DNA of 64,000 bases from Fuerstiella marisgermanici (GTDB taxonomy: Bacteria > Planctomycetota > Planctomycetia > Planctomycetales > Planctomycetaceae), in assembly GCF_001983935.1 (NCBI RefSeq), contig NZ_CP017641.1, positions 5,737,001 to 5,801,000 on the forward strand, written 5' to 3'. The notes under the pieces are model-generated. The model saw only the letters and a program-made list of their open reading frames with translations, was not told where the DNA came from and made no database searches. The first letter of the stretch is position 1. Every line of letters starts with the position of its first letter. Shown in pieces: positions 31,800-41,392 of this stretch. The translations under genes and the position numbers were made by a program.

Positions 31800-32543
31800 T
31801 CAACTCACCTTCACCACCACCGCATGGCCGTTCAGGTTGTGCAGCACTATGCGGTCTTTCAGCGACCGCTGTTCTTCCACGCACTTCAGCACGCCATCGC
31901 ATGCCTGAAATCCGTAGTCGTCGTAAACAACAATGCCGCCAGGAACCAAACGGTCCCAGACCCATTGGCCAATTTCCTTCGCCGACTGATACACGTCGAC
32001 ATCAATGTGGCACAATCGAAACGTCTGGTCTCCGATTTCGTGACCGGTGTCTTCCGGAAAAATGCCCTGCAGGATTTCGACGTTCATCAACTGCATGTCA
32101 CGAGCCAGCTCGGTCACGAGTTCAGGCGACGTATCGGCGTGTTCACCACCGCCGTACGTTTCGTCCATGGCGGTGGCTTTGACGACACCAGTGAATGTGT
32201 CACACAGGTAAACATTGTCTGTGATGCCGCACGCCTGAGCCTGCGTGGCAATCAACGCTCCGGTGCCGCCGCGCCAGACGCCAACTTCCAGAATGGCGCC
32301 TTCAGGCAGCTTCGACGCCTGTTCTGTCAGTTGCCAGAGTTCGTAACAACGATACTTGTCGACCAGAGTGTGAGACTGAATCTGATCGAAGGCGTTGATG
32401 AACGCTTCATCGACGTTCCACGGCGAATACGTGGCAAACGGAAACAGATCTTCGTAAGCCAACGACGTACTTTTCGGAACCCGATTGACTCGAAAGCCAA
32501 ATGTCCGAAACGCGCGCTTCACGGATGTTTTAAGAGCACTCAT
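31800..32543 (-). CDS. TylF/MycF-type O-methyltransferase
   Basis: 247 residues from ATG 32543 (MSALKTSVKRAFR). Motif I is GAILEVGVWRGGTGALIA, followed by VYLCDTFTGVVKA, GIFPEDTGHEIGDQ, FRLCHIDVDVYQSAKE and PGGIVVYDDYGFQACDG. The last three are typical of the TylF/MycF macrocin O-methyltransferase family (metal-binding Asp residues). In glycan clusters these methylate sugars. It is the first gene of the minus-strand glycan block. Confidence 0.87.
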   Translation of the reverse strand: MSALKTSVKRAFRTFGFRVNRVPKSTSLAYEDLFPFATYSPWNVDEAFINAFDQIQSHTLVDKYRCYELWQLTEQASKLPEGAILEVGVWRGGTGALIATQAQACGITDNVYLCDTFTGVVKATAMDETYGGGEHADTSPELVTELARDMQLMNVEILQGIFPEDTGHEIGDQTFRLCHIDVDVYQSAKEIGQWVWDRLVPGGIVVYDDYGFQACDGVLKCVEEQRSLKDRIVLHNLNGHAVVVKVS

Positions 32544-33088
32544 GCAAACCAACTTCCCTGTTGAGTTGTGAGTAGAAAAAACGCTGCCAATCACTAACCG
32601 GCAATTAACGTCCGAGTCAATTGCCGCAGTCGCAACTTCTGCAGCATATCCAACATCCAAAATCCCGCCAACACCAGTTTGACGGGTTGGCCCGTCGGCC
32701 GATTGGCGTGGGGGTCGGGTGACGGGACGGAAGCGGAATCGCCGGCGTTGCTCACGTTGTTCGCTGCTGAAGTGAATACAACTGCAAGCGGTTGGCAGCG
32801 CCGACAGTAATTCCTGCCTGCCGAAATGGAATTTCGGTTGCACCGAACGGTGCGCACGGAACGGTGCGCACGGAACGGTTACTCAAATGCAAGAATTGTC
32901 ACGTAGATCGGGCGTCGAATCTGCGCATGCAGCGGCACGGCTTTAGGTCGCCTACGGCGAAGTGCAGCCTGGCAGGCTGCACCTACTGGCGCGTACCTCT
33001 CCAGCGAACAACGAGAGCACCGCCGGCGCTTAAGTTCCCACACCGTCACCCGCCTGCCACGCGAACCGCCCGTCGAGGCGTCTCGACC
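32544..33088. other. Repeat-rich region upstream of the glycan block
   Basis: 545 bp without a gene. It holds words of the 16.4-kb repeat family (GATTGGCGTG, CGCCGGCG near 32690-32770, and an inverted match near 32995-33060), two direct copies of CGGTGCGCACGGAA (about 32855-32880) and a 21-bp palindrome at 32962-32982 (GTGCAGCCTG / CAGGCTGCAC around a single G). The promoter of the glycan transcript should lie near 32550-32620. Confidence 0.55.
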
Positions 33089-33433
33089 TTAGCTGGTCCG
33101 GCGAGTGGTGAGTTCGTAGACGGGCCATTCGGTCGCACAATCGTTGCAGTGGAAGCCGACGATTGTGGCCGTGCCGGGAATAGGCAGGCGGCTTTTCGGG
33201 CTAATGACGGCGTCCTGCAGTTCGATTGGTTCGATATCGAATTTTGCACATTCGGGGCAAACCGCGTTGTCGCGGATAACGCGAGCCCGATCGGCAGGCG
33301 CAGTCATGCGTCCGCTAATGATCGTGGTTCGGCTGCGAGAAGCGAACGGAAGAATGTCGCGTGCTTCCATCTGCTCTTCCGGCTCCCGTACTTCGGCGGG
33401 TGGTTCGAAGATGCGCAGTTTCAGTCGGTTCAT
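33089..33433 (-). CDS. Small zinc-ribbon protein
   Basis: 114 residues. The start at 33433 (MNRLKLRIFEPP) has a strong GGAGG 7 nt upstream; a start 21 nt earlier lacks one. Two Cys pairs, CPEC (about 60) and CNDC (about 95), would form a zinc ribbon. The middle is basic and the rest is not membrane-like. No family recognised. It is divergent from the DAHP synthase gene. Confidence 0.7.
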   Translation of the reverse strand: MNRLKLRIFEPPAEVREPEEQMEARDILPFASRSRTTIISGRMTAPADRARVIRDNAVCPECAKFDIEPIELQDAVISPKSRLPIPGTATIVGFHCNDCATEWPVYELTTRRTS

Positions 33434-33839
33434 CGTGATTCCTCCTTGATTCACGGCTACAGCCTTTCGCTGTGGGTCGCGATGGCTGGAATGAGCGTTC
33501 CGTCGCCCAAATTTCTCGTTACGAGAAGTCAGACAGCCTTCGTGTCGGCCAGAACTTTACGTTCGGAACGTCAAACACTCAACCTTCGATTCGAACATTT
33601 CACAAGCGGCAAGCTAGGCATTTTGGCAACGGTTTCGAATAGCGGACGTGGCGAAAGCCGTAGACGAGCCGCTATCACACAATCAAGAGTGTGCCGCAGT
33701 GCGACTGGCAACAGGATCTAGCCCTGCGGGGAGGAACCGGCGAATTGTGCCGGACACGCGGCAGACTAAATGGTTCGTATTCTGGATAAGATACGATCTG
33801 CGGGTGACTTTGTCCGAACGGCTCGAAACAATTCCGCCC
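33434..33839. other. Divergent intergenic region before the DAHP synthase gene
   Basis: About 400 bp between the zinc-ribbon gene (minus) and the DAHP synthase gene (plus). An open frame joins it to the DAHP synthase but has no family similarity upstream of 33840. No hairpin, repeat or operator was recognised. Confidence 0.35.
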
Positions 33840-35174
33840 ATGAATACAAACTGGACACCCGATTCGTGGCAAACCCGGATCGCTCAACAACAGCCCGTTT
33901 ACAACGACCAGGCGGCCGTCGCAGATGTGATCTCGACGCTTGGCCAGCTTCCACCGCTTGTCACGGCGTGGGAAGTCGACCGGCTGCAAAAGCAACTGGC
34001 CGATGCGGCGGCTGGAAAAGCCTTCGTGCTGCAGGGCGGCGACTGCTCCGAAAGTTTCGCCGACTGCAATTCGACAACCATTCTGCGGAAGCTGAAGGTG
34101 TTGATTCAGATGAGCCTCGTGCTGATCTGCGGTTCGAAGCAGCGAGTCGTCCGCGTTGGCCGGATTGCCGGCCAGTACGCAAAGCCGCGCTCGGCCAACA
34201 CGGAAACGCGCGAAGGTGTGGAGCTGCCCAGTTATCGTGGCGACATCATCAATCGCAGCGGCTTCACCAAAGATGAACGCGAACCAAACCCGCAACTGAT
34301 GCTGCGAGCCTACGAACGATCGGCGCTGACGATCAACTACATTCGCGCGCTAAGTGAAGGCGGATTCGCGGATCTGCATCACCCGGAGAACTGGGATCTG
34401 GAGTTCGTCCGCAACACGCCCGGTTCTCGCAAGTACCAGCAGTTGCTCGAATCACTCAGCGATTCCATCCGCTTTATGGAAGTCGTATCGGCCAACGAAC
34501 TGGACCAACTTAGCCGAGTCGATTTCTTCACGTCCCACGAAGGGTTGCACCTGCTACACGAGCAGGCTCTCACTCGGCAGGACCAGCGGCAAAACGGCTT
34601 CTACAATCTCAGCACGCACATGCCGTGGATCGGCGACCGCACGCGCGCAATTGATGGAGCTCACGTGGAATACTTCCGCGGCATCAAGAACCCGATCGGC
34701 GTGAAGGTCGGCAATACAATCGCGGGCGACGAGCTGATCGACCTCGTGAAAGTTCTGAACCCGGAAAACGCGCCGGGCCGGCTGACGCTGATCCACCGCT
34801 TCGGAGCGGAAAAAATAGCGGGACGTCTGCCGATGCTGATTAATGCCGTGCAGCAGTCAAACCTGAATGTGTTGTGGAGTTGCGATCCGATGCATGGCAA
34901 CACTCAGGCAACTCGCAACGGGTACAAGACTCGTTCATTCGACGAAATCACGTCGGAAATCCTCACCGCTTTTCGCATCCATAAAGAATGCGACAGTCGG
35001 TTGAGCGGCATACATCTTGAGCTAACCGGAGAAGACGTGACCGAATGCGTCGGTGGCCCGGCCAACCTGACAGAATCCGACTTACATCGAGACTACCGTA
35101 GCCAGGTAGATCCTCGACTGAATTACGAACAGGCGATGGAAATTGCCTTCCTGCTGTCCGAAGAGATGAAGTAA
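33840..35174 (+). CDS. Class II 3-deoxy-7-phosphoheptulonate (DAHP) synthase
   Basis: 444 residues from ATG 33840 (MNTNWTPDSWQTR), the usual length for the plant/mycobacterial-type class II enzyme. Family motifs are FVLQGGDCSESFADC, RVGRIAGQYAKPRS, SYRGDIINRSGF, FFTSHEGLHLLHEQAL, NPIGVKVGNT, NVLWSCDPMHGNT and GIHLELTGEDVTECVGG. The metal-binding Cys, His, Glu and Asp are in these segments. It condenses PEP and erythrose 4-phosphate, the first step of aromatic amino acid synthesis. Monocistronic here. Confidence 0.95.
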   Translation: MNTNWTPDSWQTRIAQQQPVYNDQAAVADVISTLGQLPPLVTAWEVDRLQKQLADAAAGKAFVLQGGDCSESFADCNSTTILRKLKVLIQMSLVLICGSKQRVVRVGRIAGQYAKPRSANTETREGVELPSYRGDIINRSGFTKDEREPNPQLMLRAYERSALTINYIRALSEGGFADLHHPENWDLEFVRNTPGSRKYQQLLESLSDSIRFMEVVSANELDQLSRVDFFTSHEGLHLLHEQALTRQDQRQNGFYNLSTHMPWIGDRTRAIDGAHVEYFRGIKNPIGVKVGNTIAGDELIDLVKVLNPENAPGRLTLIHRFGAEKIAGRLPMLINAVQQSNLNVLWSCDPMHGNTQATRNGYKTRSFDEITSEILTAFRIHKECDSRLSGIHLELTGEDVTECVGGPANLTESDLHRDYRSQVDPRLNYEQAMEIAFLLSEEMK

Positions 35175-35194
35175 TCGGGCTGGAATGAGTTCAC

Positions 35195-36709
35195 TTATTG
35201 GGCCTTTTGCTCTCGCCATTTGCGAAATTCTTCGACGTAGTCCCATTCGAAATTCGGTTGCCGACGGTACTTCAGATCGCGGTTTGACAACTGTTGCTGC
35301 ACAAACGCGTTCACGTTGTCGGCATCGCTAAGTGGATCGCGTGTGCGACGTTGAAAGTCGTGCAGCGCTTTTATCAGGCGGTCTTTGTCTGCCGCATGTT
35401 GGTCACTGTCCGCCAGATTGTTCCATTCGTACGGGTCTTCCTGCAGATCATAGAATTCGTATCGTGGCGGCTTTTCCCACACAGCATACGCCCGCTCAAT
35501 TGGCGCAGGCACGTTCCTGCGTTCATCTTTCCTGACGGCGGAGACCACCGCAAACGGATGAGATTCATCCAGGTACGACCTGGAGATCAGATTGTCGGTG
35601 CCGGGCTGAGGATTCGAGATCAGCTTGAAGCGACGGTCGCGCACCGAATGCTGAACAAAGCAGTTGCCGGGAAACGACCCCGTCGTCATAGCAAATATGA
35701 ACTCGCGCCAGGGAACTGACGCGGCGTCAGTCAGCAGGGGCTTTAGCGAGCGACCGGATAGCGCGCCAGGAACAGGGCGGTCGACGGCGTTCAGTACTGT
35801 CGGCAGGATGTCGATGATCGACACGAGTTCCTGCCGCACGGTGCCGGGCAACGCTTGGCCCGGCCAGCGGACAATCATGGGAATGCGCAGCCCGGCTTCG
35901 TAAACAGTTCCCTTGCCTCGCGGAAACTGAGCACCATGGTCGCCAATGTAAATGACGAGCGTGTTGTCAGCCGCTCCGCTTTTCTGCAGGGCCGTCAGAA
36001 GTTGGCCGACTCCGTCGTCGAGGCGGGCCATGCAGTTGTAGTAGTCGGCCACGACCTCGCGAAGACGTTCCGAATCCGCCCCAACCCACGGCAGCATTTC
36101 CACGTCGCTGCCGGTCTGCACAGTTTCCGGGCGACCATGAGCCTGCCGAAGGAACGGTAGGTGGGCATCGGGAAAATTGACGGAAAGAAACCACGGCTGC
36201 TCGTCGGCACTCTGCCAGAATTTTTCAGCAGCGGCCACGTAAGCAGTCACATCTTTGCGGCGTTGAAAATTGGCTGAGGGGATGGCCTTGAAGTCAAACG
36301 GAAACGCGGATTCCGGATTGACGTGAAGTTTCCCGATCAACCCGGTCCTGTAATCTGCCGCCTGCAGTAGCGTGACGATATTCGGAGTGTCAGGCCGATA
36401 CAGCGAAAATTTGTGCGTCGCCAGGCCAATCTGCCCGTTCTCGTGCGAATACAGGCCCGTCAGAAAAGACGCTCGGGACGGCGAGCAGACGGAATAGGTC
36501 ACGAACGCATTCTCAAAGCGAACCCCTTCGCTCGCCAGCCGATCAAGGTTGGGAGTGCGGGCGAACGAATCACCGTAACAACCAAGTTCCGGCCCGTTGT
36601 CTTCGGAAACAATCAGCAGCACGTTCGGTTGCGTTTCTGCGGCATCCAGCCTCGGCAGACCGGCCACGCACAGCAGATGCAGAACGATAAGAAGCGTGAA
36701 AATTTTCAT
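35195..36709 (-). CDS. Secreted sulfatase (formylglycine type)
   Basis: 504 residues. The signal peptide is KIFTLLIVLHLLCVAGLP. NVLLIVSEDNGPELGCYG carries the first metal site (Ser-Glu-Asp, not the usual Asp-Asp), and the FGly signature CSPSR is at 75-79, then ASFLTGLYSHENG. YIGDHGAQFPRGKGTVYEAG supplies further metal ligands and the active-site Lys. It belongs to the heparan N-sulfatase-like branch. Convergent with the DAHP synthase gene and monocistronic. Confidence 0.92.
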   Translation of the reverse strand: MKIFTLLIVLHLLCVAGLPRLDAAETQPNVLLIVSEDNGPELGCYGDSFARTPNLDRLASEGVRFENAFVTYSVCSPSRASFLTGLYSHENGQIGLATHKFSLYRPDTPNIVTLLQAADYRTGLIGKLHVNPESAFPFDFKAIPSANFQRRKDVTAYVAAAEKFWQSADEQPWFLSVNFPDAHLPFLRQAHGRPETVQTGSDVEMLPWVGADSERLREVVADYYNCMARLDDGVGQLLTALQKSGAADNTLVIYIGDHGAQFPRGKGTVYEAGLRIPMIVRWPGQALPGTVRQELVSIIDILPTVLNAVDRPVPGALSGRSLKPLLTDAASVPWREFIFAMTTGSFPGNCFVQHSVRDRRFKLISNPQPGTDNLISRSYLDESHPFAVVSAVRKDERRNVPAPIERAYAVWEKPPRYEFYDLQEDPYEWNNLADSDQHAADKDRLIKALHDFQRRTRDPLSDADNVNAFVQQQLSNRDLKYRRQPNFEWDYVEEFRKWREQKAQ

Positions 36710-37050
36710 GACCTGTTTCCTTCAGAGAAGCACGTCGTCCCTGCTGGTAACAAACGTTAGGAGTAAAGAGAACGAAGACAGCGTCCGCGAGTAGGATGGC
36801 CATCGCCCATAATCAATACACCATCGGTGGGCAGTGCCCACCCTACCTCACTGTAGTCTGCCCGGTCGCCGCTGAGTTGGCAACTGGCCTTTCATTGCGG
36901 CGCGTCGCGGAAGAAACGGCTGAAGCGTTTCCGGCGTGGTGCTGTAAGGCGCTTCGAGCGGCAAGAGGCGATTCCGAAATTGCGAGGCTCTCTCCCAATG
37001 CCATGCGATAACCGCTGACGAGGCTCTGCCGACCACGATGGCCGCCCTTC
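36710..37050. other. Intergenic region with a GGTGGGCA palindrome
   Basis: About 340 bp. A palindrome GGTGGGCAGTGCCCACC (36826-36842), flanked by CCTACC, is a short dispersed repeat found in many planctomycetes. No gene recognised; the promoter of the preceding sulfatase gene should be near 36720-36790. Confidence 0.45.
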
Positions 37051-37890
37051 TCAACACCAAAGCTTAACCCGCTTCTGCAGTTCCTCAGGCATTCGAACGC
37101 GGAGCGCATGGCGGGCCTGAGCTTCGTGGGTTCGGGTGCTGAGGTGGCTGAGGATAATCAGTTCGTTTTCGAACTTGTCCGCTCGGTCCAGAATGTCGTC
37201 CAGGTGCATGTGGCCGAACTTGTGGATCTTTTGCTTGCGGTGTTCCGGGCGAAAGAATGTCATTTCCGTAATCAGGATTTGAGCCTTCATGACGTCCGGG
37301 TGAGCGTCCAGGCCAGCTGGGGCGGTGTCGCCTGTGTAGCAGACCAACGGTGTCAGAAATTCCTGAGTCACCTCCGTGCCGCTGAATCTCAGGTCACGAA
37401 TTTCGGTACCTGACAGCCCGTGGTATTCGTCTTTCAGCTTGCGGCGAGAATCGTAAACGATGAAACCGACGGATGGCACGGTGTGTTTGGTCTTGAAGAC
37501 TCGCACCGTGTGTTCGCGAGACAGCTCGATGACATCGCCGTCCTTGACCGGGACGATTTCACATAGCATGCGACCTCGATCCAGCCGCTGCCAGGCGCGT
37601 AGCATCTTTTCGACGTTCTCCACCACTTCTTCCGGCAGGTAGATCGTTGGCGGCTCCATTTTCATCATGCGGCGGCGAGCCACATACACGGGCATGGCGG
37701 CCAGGTGATCGAGGTGAGCGTGCGTCACGAAAAACGTTTGAGTTCCCATGAAGGCCCACGGACTGCCGCCCAGGTCGAAGCCCAGTTTCAGTTCCGGCAC
37801 TCGCCAGTAACTCTGCACCGCCGCGCGCGAGTACCCTTCGATGGTGAGAGCTTTGTGTTTGACGGATTGCAGCGGAAGGTTTTCGAGCAT
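37051..37890 (-). CDS. RNase Z-like MBL-fold hydrolase
   Basis: 279 residues. The zinc motif [11 protein letters not shown] is at 56-66. [42 protein letters not shown] and [12 protein letters not shown] supply the other ligands in the order seen in RNase Z-type proteins. It lacks a long exosite arm. It may process tRNA 3' ends, which matters because the tRNAs in this window carry no encoded CCA. A different hydrolytic role is equally possible. Confidence 0.75.
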   Translation of the reverse strand: MLENLPLQSVKHKALTIEGYSRAAVQSYWRVPELKLGFDLGGSPWAFMGTQTFFVTHAHLDHLAAMPVYVARRRMMKMEPPTIYLPEEVVENVEKMLRAWQRLDRGRMLCEIVPVKDGDVIELSREHTVRVFKTKHTVPSVGFIVYDSRRKLKDEYHGLSGTEIRDLRFSGTEVTQEFLTPLVCYTGDTAPAGLDAHPDVMKAQILITEMTFFRPEHRKQKIHKFGHMHLDDILDRADKFENELIILSHLSTRTHEAQARHALRVRMPEELQKRVKLWC

Positions 37891-38016
37891 GTTGGCACAA
37901 TTCAGGGCAAGCGTGTGGTTCGGCAGACTGTAGACGGATTACCGTTCGCCCTCTACTCTTAGGCCGACGGTGGCAAAGAAATTACCGTAGTGTGGGTGAA
38001 AAGCGCGGAGACAGTC

Positions 38017-38805
38017 ATGGAATTGCGAGCGTTCGCGGAGCAGGTGTTGCTTTCCAACACCCTGGACGAAAAACTCGTGCGCCCGAACTCGCCAATCACG
38101 GACGCCGCACCGGGCGAACCGGTTCGCGTCGAAACGCCTCAGCGGCCAGCCAACCTGCAGTTCGCCCCGCGCCGCACGGCGCCAGCGATGCCAAAAGGCC
38201 GAGCCTTCGACGACACAAAGAAGCGAGCGGTCGCTCACCACATCATGGCGAACCACGAGCTGCAGGCGTTGGAAGTGATGGCGATGGTGCTGCTGGCGTT
38301 TCCTGACGCTCCCGCCGAATTTCGAACGGGGCTGGCCGATGTGATGTTTGACGAACAACGGCATACGAAGCTGCACGCCAATCGAGCGGCCGAACTGGGC
38401 ATCTCATTCGGCGACCTGCCGATGAACAGCTACATCTGGACCAAAGCGACAGAATACGCAAGCGTTTTGGAATACATCGCCGGGCTGCCACTGGTGTTTG
38501 AAGGAGCCAATCTCGATCACACGGTGGAATTTGAGCAGTACTTTCTGGAACACGCCGATACTCGCGGAGCAGCGATCATGAAGGCGATTCACAACGACGA
38601 AATTCGTCACGTAGAATTCGGCATGCACTGGCTAAGAAAGCTGAAAGACCCGGCTGATTCCGATTTCGAAGCCTGGCAAAAGGCGCTGCACTGGCCCATT
38701 CGCCCTCTGCACGCCAAGGGGGACGTCTTTCAACGAGACGCCCGGTCGGCCGCGGGCATGCCGGATGAGTTTATTGATCAGCTTCGGGACTGGGCGGATT
38801 CGTGA
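38017..38805 (+). CDS. DUF455 ferritin-like protein
   Basis: 262 residues from ATG 38017 (MELRAFAEQVLL), with GGAG 7 nt upstream. The di-iron pattern is visible: ANHELQALEVMAM, MFDEQRHTKLHANRA, EGANLDHTVEFEQYF and HNDEIRHVEFGMHW, each giving the Glu/His ligands of a four-helix bundle. DUF455 proteins resemble MiaE-type tRNA hydroxylases. The substrate is unknown. Confidence 0.83.
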   Translation: MELRAFAEQVLLSNTLDEKLVRPNSPITDAAPGEPVRVETPQRPANLQFAPRRTAPAMPKGRAFDDTKKRAVAHHIMANHELQALEVMAMVLLAFPDAPAEFRTGLADVMFDEQRHTKLHANRAAELGISFGDLPMNSYIWTKATEYASVLEYIAGLPLVFEGANLDHTVEFEQYFLEHADTRGAAIMKAIHNDEIRHVEFGMHWLRKLKDPADSDFEAWQKALHWPIRPLHAKGDVFQRDARSAAGMPDEFIDQLRDWADS

Positions 38806-38952
38806 ACGGAACGTCCGGTCCGGCTGGTTTTGGCGTTCTCCCGTCTTCGCAAATTCACCGCGTTTCGTTCCGGTGACCGTGAAGTCCGCTTCTCCGGCGG
38901 ATATGGTAAGCAAAAATTCGTACCAGAAGTCCCGAACAAGCCGAAAACTGCT

Positions 38953-40161
38953 ATGACAGACATTCACAAACTCACCCGCAAACTGCAACGCAAAAACGAT
39001 TCGAAAATCATCCTGTATGTCGGCGACGGACTCGGCGGACTGCCGCTGGAACCGGGCGGAAAAACGGAACTGGAAACCGCAAAAACGCCGAATCTGGATG
39101 CACTGGCACAGCGAGGTTCACTGGGCATGAGCATCCCCGTGCTGCCCGGAATCGCTCCAGGCAGCGGACCGGGGCATTTGGGTCTGTTCGGCTACGATCC
39201 GCTGCAGTACGACATCGGTCGCGGTGTGCTGGAAGCATTGGGCATCGACTTTGAACTCGGCCCTGACGACGTCGCCATCCGCGGCAATTTTTGCACAGTC
39301 GACGGCGACGGCAACATCACTGATCGTCGAGCAGGTCGCATCGGGAACGATGTCGGTGCTCCTCTGTGCGAGAAGCTGAACAAGATTACGATTCCCGGCG
39401 TGGAAGTCTTCGTACAGCACGTCAAGGAATACCGTCTGGTGATTGTGTTCCGTGGTGCCGGGTTAGGCGGCAATGTGAACGACACAGACCCGCAGCGAAC
39501 CGGCGTTCCACCGTTGGCTCCGAAAGGCGAAGACGAGGCATCCGAGAAGACGGCCGAAATTTGTGCGGAGTTTCTGCGACAGGCGGCGGAAGTCCTGAAG
39601 GATGACGCTCCGGCCAATCTGCTGACGATGCGTGGCATCGCCAAAATGCCACCGATCCCGACTTTCGAAGAAGTTTACGGAACAAAAGCGGCCGCCATCG
39701 CGGTCTACCCGATGTACCGCGGACTGGCTCGACTGGTGGGCATGGACATTCTGGATGCCGGGCAGACGCTGGATGACCAGATGAAGTGCCTGGAACAGAA
39801 TTGGAACGAATACGACTTCTTCTTCGTTCACTTTAAGTACACAGACAGCACGGGCGAAGACGGCAATTTTGATGCAAAGGTTCAGCGCACGGAAGAGCTG
39901 GACACGGCGATTCCAAAGATGACCGTCCTGAAGCCGGACGTGATCATCGTGACGGGCGACCACAGTACTCCCGCCAAAATGAAGGCGCACAGTGGACATC
40001 CGGTACCAACGCTGTTGGCGTCGGACAGCTGTCGGTTTGATGGGTCGAAAGAGTTTGGTGAATCCGCTTGTCGAGTGGGCGAGTTAGGAATCTTCGAATC
40101 GAAATATCTGATGCTTCAGGCGTTGGCTCATGCGGGGCGGCTGGAGAAATACGGAGCGTAG
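38953..40161 (+). CDS. Cofactor-independent phosphoglycerate mutase, archaeal (ApgM) type
   Basis: 402 residues from ATG 38953 (MTDIHKLTRK). The AP-superfamily core has ILYVGDGLGGLP, KTPNLDALAQRGSLG, PVLPGIAPGSGPGHLGLFGY (with the phosphorylated Ser), GRGVLEALG, VHFKYTDSTGEDGNF and IIVTGDHSTPAKMKAHSGHP. This is the ApgM family that interconverts 2- and 3-phosphoglycerate. The 41 extra in-frame residues upstream are not family-like and were excluded. Confidence 0.93.
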   Translation: MTDIHKLTRKLQRKNDSKIILYVGDGLGGLPLEPGGKTELETAKTPNLDALAQRGSLGMSIPVLPGIAPGSGPGHLGLFGYDPLQYDIGRGVLEALGIDFELGPDDVAIRGNFCTVDGDGNITDRRAGRIGNDVGAPLCEKLNKITIPGVEVFVQHVKEYRLVIVFRGAGLGGNVNDTDPQRTGVPPLAPKGEDEASEKTAEICAEFLRQAAEVLKDDAPANLLTMRGIAKMPPIPTFEEVYGTKAAAIAVYPMYRGLARLVGMDILDAGQTLDDQMKCLEQNWNEYDFFFVHFKYTDSTGEDGNFDAKVQRTEELDTAIPKMTVLKPDVIIVTGDHSTPAKMKAHSGHPVPTLLASDSCRFDGSKEFGESACRVGELGIFESKYLMLQALAHAGRLEKYGA

Positions 40162-40266
40162 CGTGTTCCTGAGGCGACGTCGAGAAGCTGTGAACGAGAA
40201 CGCAACGGCTGGCTTTAGGCTGGAAGCAAGTTCTCAACTCAGGTTCGGACGAAACGTCCACTCCTC

Positions 40267-40432
40267 CTGCAATTTGTCGCGGGAGGAGTCAAAAAAGCGA
40301 AGCAAATTCGGGGGAGGGCAGGCCGTGCATTCGGTCCGGAAGATCTGCAACTCGTCGCCATGCAACGCCCCCTCCCGGACATCGCTTCGCTGGTCCGACC
40401 TCCCCCTCAGCTTCGCTGGGGAGAGGGACCAT
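40267..40432. repeat. Dispersed intergenic repeat, family A, copy 2
   Basis: Aligns end to end with 8886-9054: GCGGGAGG, AGCGAAGCAA, TCGGGG, CGCCCCCTCCCGGAC, CGCTTCGCT, GGTCCGACCTCCCCC and a terminal CAGCTTCGCTG-type hairpin. Fills most of the gap before the phosphatase-cytochrome gene. Confidence 0.7.
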
Positions 40433-40489
40433 GCGGCGACTTTGGAGCTTAAGCCGCCGCGGGCGTTCAACAGGCTGCGGCCGATTGAC

Positions 40490-41392
40490 GTGCGTCTACT
40501 GTCGATCCTCTGCGCACTTCTTACGGCACTCATGTTCGCGGCGCCGGTCTTTGCTGACGACGCCGTCCAGCCTCCGGATTCAGCAGTCGCGCCCGCCACT
40601 GAACTCGAACACCTGCACCAGGTTTCCAGGCGCATTCTCTCCGGCAGTGAACCTCATTCATCTGCAGCATTCCGTTACCTCAAGGCCGCCGGAGTTACAA
40701 CAATCGTCAGTGTTGACGGGGCGAAGCCACTTGTCGCCGCGGCAAAAGCTGAGGGACTGCACTACGTGCACATTCCTATCGGTTACGACGGTATACCGGA
40801 GAGCGCCAAGCTGTCGCTGCTGCGAGTCCTTCGAGACACACAAGGGGGCATCTACATTCACTGTCATCACGGCAAACACCGAGGTCCGGCGGCCGCGGCG
40901 ATGGCCTGCCAGCTGGAAGGTTCAGTGGATCACGATCGAGCTTTGCAGATCTTGAAGCAAGCGGGAACCAGCCCGGACTACGCGGGACTCTGGCGCGACG
41001 TACGCGAATTCGAAATGCCGCCTGCCGATGCCAAACTTCCGGAACTGGTGGAAACCGCAAAGGTTGAATCCATGGCATCTGCGATGGCCGTGTTGAGTCG
41101 TCACTTCGACAACTTGAAGTCCATCCAGCAAGCCGACTGGAAAACGCCCGCCAAACACCCGGACCTTGTTCCCGTGGCAGAGGCTCTGCTGGTGGCGGAG
41201 AACCTTCACGAATCCAACCGCAATCTGAGCCATGGCTATGACCAACAGTTTCGCGACTGGTTAAAAAAATCAGAAACACAGGCTCAGCGACTTCACGCCG
41301 CCGTTAAATCGGGCGACGACATGGCGGCCGGCCGGACGATGAAATCTTTGCAGCAGAGTTGCCGCCAGTGCCATGAATCGTATCGCAACTGA
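40490..41392 (+). CDS. Exported dual-specificity-phosphatase-like/cytochrome c fusion
   Basis: 300 residues from GTG 40490; no nearer ATG would keep the signal peptide RLLSILCALLTALMFAAPVFA. Domain 1 (about 40-165) is tyrosine-phosphatase-like: GVTTIVSVDGAKPLV, YVHIPIGYDGIPES and the P-loop HCHHGKHRGPAA, a CX5R site with Cys125 and Arg131. Domain 2 (about 190-300) is helical and ends with CRQCHESYRN, one c-type haem site (Cys291, Cys294, His295) in the position used by cytochrome c'. A periplasmic phosphatase joined to a haem domain is unusual and suggests redox or gas sensing (inference). Confidence 0.8.
   Translation: MRLLSILCALLTALMFAAPVFADDAVQPPDSAVAPATELEHLHQVSRRILSGSEPHSSAAFRYLKAAGVTTIVSVDGAKPLVAAAKAEGLHYVHIPIGYDGIPESAKLSLLRVLRDTQGGIYIHCHHGKHRGPAAAAMACQLEGSVDHDRALQILKQAGTSPDYAGLWRDVREFEMPPADAKLPELVETAKVESMASAMAVLSRHFDNLKSIQQADWKTPAKHPDLVPVAEALLVAENLHESNRNLSHGYDQQFRDWLKKSETQAQRLHAAVKSGDDMAAGRTMKSLQQSCRQCHESYRN

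Noticed and set aside
40130-40489. N-terminal extension of the phosphatase-cytochrome protein
   Set aside because: It would translate the dispersed repeat at 40267-40432 and bury the signal peptide; GTG 40490 is preferred.
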